From positions 1-9,074 of the forward strand of contig JAISDD010000184.1 in the NCBI GenBank assembly GCA_031265005.1: DNA of 9,074 nucleotides, read 5' to 3'. Origin of the DNA: Syntrophomonadaceae bacterium. GTDB lineage: Bacteria; Bacillota; Syntrophomonadia; Syntrophomonadales; Syntrophomonadaceae. Numbering within the stretch: the stretch's first letter is position 1; every line of letters begins with the position of its first letter. The notes under the pieces are model-generated. The model saw only the letters and a list, made by a program, of their open reading frames with translations. It had not been told where the DNA came from and ran no database searches. The translations under genes and the position numbers were made by a program. Below, piece by piece: positions 4,949 through 9,074 of the stretch.

Positions 4949-4984
4949 TAAATCACCTCCCTTCATAGCTTTATTTCTGCACAC

Positions 4985-5008
4985 AAAAAAGCACTCTAAA
5001 GAGTGCTT
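4985..5008 (-). terminator. Terminator of the toxin transcript, upstream of the amidase
   Basis: Arms AAGCACTC (4989-4996) and GAGTGCTT (5001-5008) form a perfect 8-bp stem with a four-base loop. On the minus strand the stem is followed by TTTTTTG. It ends the toxin mRNA that begins near 5293 and overlaps the -35 box of the antisense promoter. Confidence 0.85.
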
Positions 5009-5036
5009 GACAAATCAATTTATTAACCGTTAATAT
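5007..5036 (+). promoter_or_regulatory. Rightward promoter of the antisense RNA
   Basis: TTGACA (5007-5012) is perfect and is followed after 18 bp by TAATAT (5031-5036). Transcription would start near 5043. No rightward gene follows, but a hairpin terminator does at 5111-5153. Confidence 0.6.
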
Positions 5037-5043
5037 AAATTAT

Positions 5044-5091
5044 ACGGAGGCGATGCCGTTGACCTGTCTGCCGACAGGCAGGCGGTTCGCC
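5044..5091. repeat. 3' copies of inverted repeats within the toxin transcription unit
   Basis: ACGGAGGCGA (5044-5053) and CGGTTCGCC (5083-5091) are each perfectly inverted relative to sequences near the start of the toxin mRNA (5286-5295 and 5251-5259). In the leftward mRNA these become 3' segments able to pair with the 5' leader. A third, 8-bp copy, CGGAGGCG, is at 5132-5139. Confidence 0.65.
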
Positions 5092-5110
5092 CAACAATTA
5101 GTTATTCATG

Positions 5111-5153
5111 AGAGTAACCGCACCATTGGATCGGAGGCGGTTACTTTCGTTTT
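5111..5153 (+). terminator. Hairpin terminator of the antisense RNA
   Basis: AGAGTAACCGC (5111-5121) pairs with GCGGTTACTTT... (5137-5147) as an 11-bp stem with one G-T wobble, followed by TTTCGTTTTG on the plus strand. No T-run follows on the minus strand, so it stops rightward transcription only. It covers the end of the toxin frame. Confidence 0.7.
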
Positions 5154-5221
5154 GTATCTATGATTTTTAGCACCAAAATCGCAAAAGCAATCATAAGCGC
5201 TATAGCCTCATATGTACTCAA
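5141..5221 (-). CDS. Type I holin-like toxin, 26 aa
   Basis: The frame starts at TTG, seven bases after GGGGGTGA, and encodes MSTYEAIALMIAFAILVLK followed by IIDTKRK. This is the signature of the 'putative holin-like toxin' family (TxpA/BsrG/YonT-like): an N-terminal STYEA, one hydrophobic helix and a short basic tail. Such peptides insert in the cytoplasmic membrane and stop growth unless an antisense RNA blocks their mRNA. The frame's last codons lie in the hairpin of the antisense RNA. The gene has its own promoter (5300-5329) and terminator (4985-5008), with a roughly 70-nt structured leader. It lies between tail and endolysin genes, as an addition to the phage late operon. At 26 residues it is at the short end for the family. 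Confidence 0.82.
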   Translation of the reverse strand: MSTYEAIALMIAFAILVLKIIDTKRK

Positions 5222-5250
5222 AACGGCCTCACCCCCTATCTTGGAGATGT

Positions 5251-5295
5251 GGCGAACCGTCCCCTAAAACCTATAAACTGGCTTTTCGCCTCCGT
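5251..5295. repeat. 5' leader elements of the toxin mRNA
   Basis: TCGCCTCCGT (5286-5295) and GGCGAACCG (5251-5259) are the inverted partners of 5044-5053 and 5083-5091. In the mRNA the leader begins near GGAGGCGAA and later carries TTCGCC, so GGCGAA at the 5' end can also pair with TTCGCC inside the leader. Two mutually exclusive folds are therefore possible, one local and one with the 3' end. Confidence 0.6.
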
Positions 5296-5299
5296 TGGT

Positions 5300-5329
5300 A
5301 TTTTATCCTACCTTAGCGGACCTTGTCAA
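5300..5329 (-). promoter_or_regulatory. Sigma-A promoter of the toxin
   Basis: On the minus strand TTGACA (5329-5324) and TAAAAT (5305-5300) are 18 bp apart, 11 of 12 consensus positions. Transcription should start around 5292-5294. It begins 20 bases after the stop of the preceding tail gene, and no terminator is seen between, so late transcription can also enter. Confidence 0.8.
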
Positions 5330-5348
5330 TCTAACCCTACGCCCCCCT

Positions 5349-6518
5349 TTAACAAATCACCAGCGAGCCTTGTATAAAATCCGTGGGAAGCTCCTTCGAA
5401 AAAAAAGTCATAAGATTATCGGCCTTCATCTTACCAGTCATTAACAGCCCGGCGGCCTGTGCTATAACACCCCCGTCCGCGTCTAAACATAATTGAAAAT
5501 AATGTTTGGGTATAGAATTCAATTTCACATTTTCCACCCATACCGTTTGCTCATAACCATACCCCTCATAAACACTAGAAGCCGTCCAGCTACCTACTGA
5601 AAAAGATACTAGAGTGGCGCTTATACCGGTGTAACGCTGAGAGACTAGATAAAAAGCAGTGCCATTGTACACCACTTGATAAATCTGATTATTTAATAAC
5701 AAAAACCAACTAATGGAAGCATCCATGGAAAAAGAGTCCACGCCGTCAAAATAATATACCTTTTTATCCCCTAAACCATTGACGTTCACAGTGACGCCGC
5801 CTCCGACCAAAGCCGCAGTCGACCTGATAGAAATCACCTTATTAACCAACTGACTGTAATCAGTTACCCCTGGTATAGTCACATTCCGGTACATCGAACC
5901 CATCCCCTGGCTGTCGGGATAAACGACGCTCCCAAAATTGCCGCCCAAGGCCGCTATCTCCTCGCGCAGTTCCCCCTCCACCTCCGACAAATTCTTATAC
6001 CCGAGAACTTCCTCCTCAACCAGTTGCCACCTACTCTCCCAGGTCCAGTTAATCCCAAAAAAATTCCCTAGCGTCTCCCAATCCCCACTTATCCGCTTAT
6101 TAACCACACAATTCCCGTCCTCGTCCAACCCTATCCAGCCGCCGTTCCCCCCATCATAAATAACCTCGCCAAACTCAAAAGCGTCCCCCGCCTCGTTGAG
6201 CTTAGCGTAACCTATAACAACAGCATTCACGACGCCGTCATTCCTAAACATCCCGAACATATTAAACTCATCATCCACCGTCAGAAACTGCCCGCTGAAC
6301 TCGACTGCCACGAACGGGGCAGGCGTCTTAACAAAATGCAGCTTAGTCCCTGGAGCGATATCATACGGCGTTGGAACGGGCACATAACCCCCTTCACGTT
6401 CGACAAACGGCACCTTATCCGCCTTACCCTCCAGCGCCGCCGGGTTCCCTCCAGCGTTGCCGGGTCCACCGGAATATGGGGCATAAAAACATTGTTTATC
6501 TAGCCTGGTAAAAAGCAA
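5349..6518 (-). CDS. Tail fibre-like phage protein, 389 aa
   Basis: This is probably a virion tail tip or fibre component that contacts the host. It is rich in glycine, aromatic residues and short beta strands. A short helical coil, LSEVEGELREEIAAL, at about residues 177-191 looks like a trimerisation segment. Residues about 245-295 contain VNVNGLGDKKVYY and YQVVYNGTAFYLVS, the 'NVNGLG...YNGTxF.L' repeat typical of tail fibres. The start is a TTG six bases after GGAGGG at 6530-6525, immediately after the stop of the upstream gene. The frame is open further upstream, but the 17 extra residues (basic and hydrophobic) would overlap that gene and lack a ribosome site. The C-terminal 90 residues are unlike known domains and may be the receptor-binding or chaperone part. 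Confidence 0.8.
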   Translation of the reverse strand: MLFTRLDKQCFYAPYSGGPGNAGGNPAALEGKADKVPFVEREGGYVPVPTPYDIAPGTKLHFVKTPAPFVAVEFSGQFLTVDDEFNMFGMFRNDGVVNAVVIGYAKLNEAGDAFEFGEVIYDGGNGGWIGLDEDGNCVVNKRISGDWETLGNFFGINWTWESRWQLVEEEVLGYKNLSEVEGELREEIAALGGNFGSVVYPDSQGMGSMYRNVTIPGVTDYSQLVNKVISIRSTAALVGGGVTVNVNGLGDKKVYYFDGVDSFSMDASISWFLLLNNQIYQVVYNGTAFYLVSQRYTGISATLVSFSVGSWTASSVYEGYGYEQTVWVENVKLNSIPKHYFQLCLDADGGVIAQAAGLLMTGKMKADNLMTFFSKELPTDFIQGSLVIC

Positions 6519-6537
6519 ATTGATCCCTCCTATAATT

Positions 6538-6867
6538 CTAACTATTACGCGCCACAATCTCCCTATCATGTTCTTTGATCTTCCCTTCTACCGTCTGCAA
6601 AGCATTGAACGCTTCCTCCAGTTCCCCGTTAGGCGTTCCGGTTACGATAGCCCGGTGCAGCCAGAACAAAACCCTCCCCTGGGCGTGATGAAGCTCATCT
6701 TCCAGCCTGGCCCTTAGCAGACGGTTTTGCGTTCTCAGCGCCCTCACTTCTTCACTGGCCGATAGTTTTTGTTCCAGCCAGCGGCGTATAAAATAAAGGG
6801 CGATGCCGATGATTCCGGAACCGCCCAATACTGCCGCTATTATGATTTGCAAGACGTTATTCGTCAT
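6538..6867 (-). CDS. Membrane-anchored coiled-coil protein, 109 aa
   Basis: One membrane helix at residues 5-27 (VLQIIIAAVLGGSGIIGIALYF) is followed by RR and a long charged helix, EEVRALRTQNRLLRARLEDEL, and a second helical stretch ending in KIKEHDREIVARN. The layout, a short N-terminal anchor plus coiled coil, resembles phage XhlA-like or antiholin-like accessory lysis proteins and also some tail-associated membrane proteins; no family is certain. Its ATG overlaps the end of the 28-aa ORF by 11 bases and has no strong ribosome site of its own, indicating translational coupling. Its stop is followed directly by the ribosome site of the tail protein gene. Confidence 0.75.
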   Translation of the reverse strand: MTNNVLQIIIAAVLGGSGIIGIALYFIRRWLEQKLSASEEVRALRTQNRLLRARLEDELHHAQGRVLFWLHRAIVTGTPNGELEEAFNALQTVEGKIKEHDREIVARNS

Positions 6868-6943
6868 CGTTTATGGCCGCCTCTAATCTCTCTAAATTTC
6901 CTCCTAAAAGCCAATTGGTGAACCTGTACATCAAACGCGCCAT
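6857..6943 (-). CDS. Small ORF, 28 aa, coupled to the membrane protein gene
   Basis: The frame encodes MARLMYRFTNWLLGG followed by NLERLEAAINDDE: an amphipathic aromatic start and an acidic helix. A strong ribosome site AAGGAGG (6958-6952) lies nine bases before the ATG, the best evidence that it is translated. It begins 19 bases after the 121-aa gene and overlaps the next start by 11 bases. No family is recognised. It may be a tiny tail-operon protein, or a leader peptide whose translation delivers ribosomes to the following gene. Confidence 0.6.
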   Translation of the reverse strand: MARLMYRFTNWLLGGNLERLEAAINDDE

Positions 6944-6962
6944 AGTCTAAAGCCTCCTTCCC

Positions 6963-7328
6963 CTAAGCTCTTTCCACCACTACGTCTAAAGTCCCCTCTA
7001 CCCGGAGCTTACCAACCAAAGCCCATTTAGACACCAGGTTGTACACTCCGTTGACCGTCACTCCTTCAGTATCGTCTGCGAAGTACACCGTTCCCGAACC
7101 CTTTACCGATATGCTGACCGTCTCCGCGTAAGGAACGTCTATAGCCTCATCGGTTAATTCCCCGGCGAACAGGACTTTGCTATTTACCGGCGGTTCGTCC
7201 GCGACCAATTCCATATCGGGATATTCGCTTAGCGGGACGAAGAAAGACACTTCCATCCTCTCACCTGCGGGGAACCATTGTTTATTAAACAGTACCGCTT
7301 TATTGCCGTGATTAAAATATGTGGGCAT
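6963..7328 (-). CDS. Hypothetical phage protein of the tail operon, 121 aa
   Basis: No family is recognised. The protein is soluble, acidic and predicted beta-rich, with SFFVPLSEYPDMELVADEPP, then repeated strands such as VSISVKGSGTVYFADDTEGV and a final KLRVEGTLDVVVERA. It has no signal peptide or membrane segment. GGGAGGTGAG lies at ideal spacing before the ATG. It sits between two tail fibre-like genes in the same direction with short gaps, so a minor tail or fibre-associated structural role is likely from context. Its small beta-sandwich look would suit a virion decoration or capping protein, but this is inference. Confidence 0.75.
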   Translation of the reverse strand: MPTYFNHGNKAVLFNKQWFPAGERMEVSFFVPLSEYPDMELVADEPPVNSKVLFAGELTDEAIDVPYAETVSISVKGSGTVYFADDTEGVTVNGVYNLVSKWALVGKLRVEGTLDVVVERA

Positions 7329-7373
7329 TTACTCACCTCCCTTAAAATCTCATGCCCCGACAGGGGTATTTAT

Positions 7374-9074
7374 TTAAGCCGTCAAAGGCGTTACCTGGAA
7401 ACATTCGCCGTAGTTGTTCGCCGATGCGGGCCAGTTATACTCCTGATTGAAATACCTTCCTTGAAGAATACCCACTTTCAGCGCTTTCAATTCAAACGAC
7501 GCCGTGCCGACTGTGGAACTATAACTTATTTGGGTGCCGCTTCCGCTAAGAATTCCGCTGGAGCTGGTAAACCGCCAGCGTTTAATGAAAATTAGGGCGA
7601 CATCTGGTACGTTCCCGCCCTCCATATACCAGCTGGCTGAAATCGCCGGGTTAGCGTAAAAATACGTACTGGAATTGTTATTGTACCCGTTCAGCGCTTT
7701 TCTCGGGAATGTGGATGAGTTAGCCGCGCATACGGCCAGCGCCGCGTCAAAATAAGCGTCAGTTAAAATGCTGTAGGCTGGATTGCTGATACTGTAGGAC
7801 AAAATACTAGGATATGCCGCCACCCGGCGCAAACCGTTAACGGTATTGAACAGTTTCTCTGCCAAGCCTCCGCTAGCCTTCAATCCGTCTGAATAAGTAG
7901 CGCCACTATTCGTAACAAGTTCATTAATTCGCGTAAGCACTTTTGTCCATGTATCGTAATTTTTATTGGGAAACAACGTCAGCATATTAGACGGACACAG
8001 CGGCGAATTAACAAATCCTTGTCCGATAAACGGATGAACACAGGCAAAGAAATAATTCAGCGCCGTATTCCCTAAATTATATATCCTGGTCATAGCGGCG
8101 GGCCTGCCAGTAACCAGAGCCGTCATGCCGTAGTTGTTAAAAATAGTGTTTACATTAGCCGTCGTTGAAATCACCGTAGTAAAAGAGCTGTTAGGAGTTT
8201 TATTTAAAAGAACGGCCAAAGCCCTCGACATGGAAGAATCAGAGATATAATCGCTGCCTAAAAACGCGGGATTATTCTTAGCCACCGCGTCGTACCCCGC
8301 AGAGTAACTGAAAATAGACGCTATCCCTGTATCGCCGCTATTACCAGTTATTTGATCCATAGCATAAGGCGAAGAAGACAGCCTTTCCCATAAATCAGCA
8401 TACTGCCCTAACTCAGTTGCCAAACTGCTTGCAAACACAGCGCTGAGCGTCGGAAGGTCTTCTATAGTAGGGGGAGCTCCCACGCTCATAAAACTTATAT
8501 TAAAAGCCTCGGTCAAAACCTTGCCCGCGACCCCGTCCTTATCCGCCATCCTGAAAGCCCAGTCTAATGATTCCCTATTCGCGTTTTCCAGTAAAGTCTG
8601 TGAATAAATATTGTGGCCTTCGCCCATACCTTCTACCTCCTGCCATGTCTGCCCGCTGTCCGTACTGTATTGCAACTTGCCTTCCGTTACTTGTAACCTT
8701 ATCCCGTTTACTGCTGCGGAAGAGCCGCTAATATCAGTTATCTGCACCGCGCCGCTGTTTCCGTTTACACTGCTCACGAAAGACGGCAGCTGAGCATTCG
8801 GCACCTTGCCCCCGCTATCCAGAGAAGCTACCCCGTTTGCCGCTCCTTTCTGAGATGAAGGAATGGCGTTGCCAGCGGTAGTATTAGCCGCGCCGGCCAA
8901 ATCATACGCGGCGCTGGCGGCGCTTCCCAGCCCGTCAAGCGTATCTCCGGCGTACCCCATAAAGCCCTCTACCTCTGATAAATAGGTGCCCAGCGTAGTT
9001 TTTCTATTAACGATGGAAACCGCCACCTTTTCAGCTTCCAGCATTCCGTCAGTGTTAGTCTGCCACTTATACGA
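7374..9074 (-). CDS. Tail fibre protein, 5' end outside the window (at least 566 aa)
   Basis: The reading frame is open to the window edge. The ATG at 9044 is internal, since the ten codons before it (SYKWQTNTDG) match the phage fibre motif continued by MLEAEKVAVSIVN. Visible residues about 50-75 are an alanine-rich stalk, and 78-98 carry GVASLDSGGKVPNAQLP, a well-known tail fibre repeat. SVNGNSGAVQITDISG (about 102-117) and LQYSTDSGQTWQEVEG (about 134-149) are further fibre elements. The next 400 residues are serine-, asparagine- and aromatic-rich with no recognised domain and probably hold the receptor-binding part. No catalytic motif is seen. The 7329-7373 gap holds only the next gene's ribosome site and a weak hairpin. 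Confidence 0.85.
   Translation of the reverse strand, partial: SYKWQTNTDGMLEAEKVAVSIVNRKTTLGTYLSEVEGFMGYAGDTLDGLGSAASAAYDLAGAANTTAGNAIPSSQKGAANGVASLDSGGKVPNAQLPSFVSSVNGNSGAVQITDISGSSAAVNGIRLQVTEGKLQYSTDSGQTWQEVEGMGEGHNIYSQTLLENANRESLDWAFRMADKDGVAGKVLTEAFNISFMSVGAPPTIEDLPTLSAVFASSLATELGQYADLWERLSSSPYAMDQITGNSGDTGIASIFSYSAGYDAVAKNNPAFLGSDYISDSSMSRALAVLLNKTPNSSFTTVISTTANVNTIFNNYGMTALVTGRPAAMTRIYNLGNTALNYFFACVHPFIGQGFVNSPLCPSNMLTLFPNKNYDTWTKVLTRINELVTNSGATYSDGLKASGGLAEKLFNTVNGLRRVAAYPSILSYSISNPAYSILTDAYFDAALAVCAANSSTFPRKALNGYNNNSSTYFYANPAISASWYMEGGNVPDVALIFIKRWRFTSSSGILSGSGTQISYSSTVGTASFELKALKVGILQGRYFNQEYNWPASANNYGECFQVTPLTA

Larger units (their letters stand above)
5043..5155 (+). ncRNA. Candidate antisense antitoxin RNA, about 110 nt
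   Basis: The predicted RNA runs from the promoter at 5007-5036 to the terminator hairpin at 5111-5153. Its first bases ACGGAGGCGA are followed by a 9-bp stem (5064-5072 with 5077-5085) holding two G-T pairs that are stable only in plus-strand RNA, which supports this direction. It is fully complementary to the 3' part of the leftward toxin mRNA and overlaps the last five codons of the toxin. This convergent, 3'-overlapping layout matches the known type I pairs txpA/RatA and bsrG/SR4 of Bacillus subtilis. Length and ends are inferred from promoter and hairpin positions only. Confidence 0.6.

Noticed and set aside
4587..4968. Plus-strand open frames opposite the amidase
   Set aside because: They are proline/serine-rich shadows of the amidase, which has all its catalytic residues.
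4949..4984. Upstream ATG for the amidase
   Set aside because: It begins at the edge of the terminator without a ribosome site, and the strong GGGAGGTGAT lies just before the ATG at 4948, where the family normally begins.
5039..5044. Perfect TATAAT on the minus strand as an amidase promoter
   Set aside because: No -35 box lies at 16-18 bp, and transcription would still meet the terminator at 4985-5008.
6519..6569. Upstream ATG for the tail fibre-like protein, adding 17 residues
   Set aside because: It overlaps the preceding gene and has no ribosome site, whereas GGAGGG precedes the TTG at 6518 at ideal spacing.
7352..7369. Hairpin ATGCCCC-GACA-GGGGTAT as a terminator after the large fibre gene
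   Set aside because: It has only four strong pairs on the minus strand and no T-run, and it merges into the next gene's ribosome site.

Overview
The window is a phage region, most likely from a prophage or circular phage genome of a low-to-mid-GC Firmicute. The style of the amidase, SPP1-type holin and Cro/CI proteins fits the Negativicutes (Sporomusa/Selenomonas-type hosts), but this is an impression from protein style and not a database result. Shine-Dalgarno sites are strong (GGGAGGTGA type), TTG starts occur, and sigma-A promoters are easy to read. No rRNA, tRNA, CRISPR array or insertion sequence is visible.

Left part (1-2522), control and integration. A leftward XRE regulator (79-402) lies opposite a possible 29-residue membrane peptide (685-774). 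A second, small Cro/CI-type regulator (923-1135, leftward) is divergent from an unknown 112-residue protein (1324-1662) and a serine recombinase (1683-2522). The divergent promoters at 1158-1185 and 1227-1254 sit among operator-like repeats, including a 12-bp-arm palindrome at 1258-1283. The recombinase stops at 279 residues, where large serine integrases usually continue into a zinc ribbon and coiled coil.

Right part (2659-9074), late genes, all leftward. In order of transcription: a tail-fibre-like protein running off the window (7374-9074), a 121-residue protein, a 28-residue ORF overlapping a membrane/coiled-coil protein, a second tail-fibre-like protein with a TTG start (5349-6518), an N-acetylmuramoyl-L-alanine amidase endolysin (4232-4948), an SPP1-family holin (2940-3191), an 81-residue protein, and a strong terminator at 2608-2636.

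Two self-contained cassettes, each with its own promoter and terminator, interrupt this late operon like phage morons. One (about 4985-5329) reads as a type I toxin-antitoxin locus: a 26-residue holin-like toxin starting at TTG, a convergent antisense RNA of about 110 nt with its own promoter and terminator, and inverted repeats that could pair the toxin mRNA's 5' end with its 3' part. The other (about 3215-4128) encodes an unknown 76-residue protein and a retropepsin-like aspartic protease fused to a C-terminal SEC-C zinc motif. It is visibly more AT-rich than its neighbours. Because each cassette ends in a terminator, the amidase and holin genes appear to depend on transcription passing through those terminators.

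The lysis genes run directly into the recombinase gene. In an integrated prophage those two regions normally sit at opposite ends, so this arrangement suggests a circular or extrachromosomal form, an attachment site elsewhere, or a recombinase that is not the integrase.
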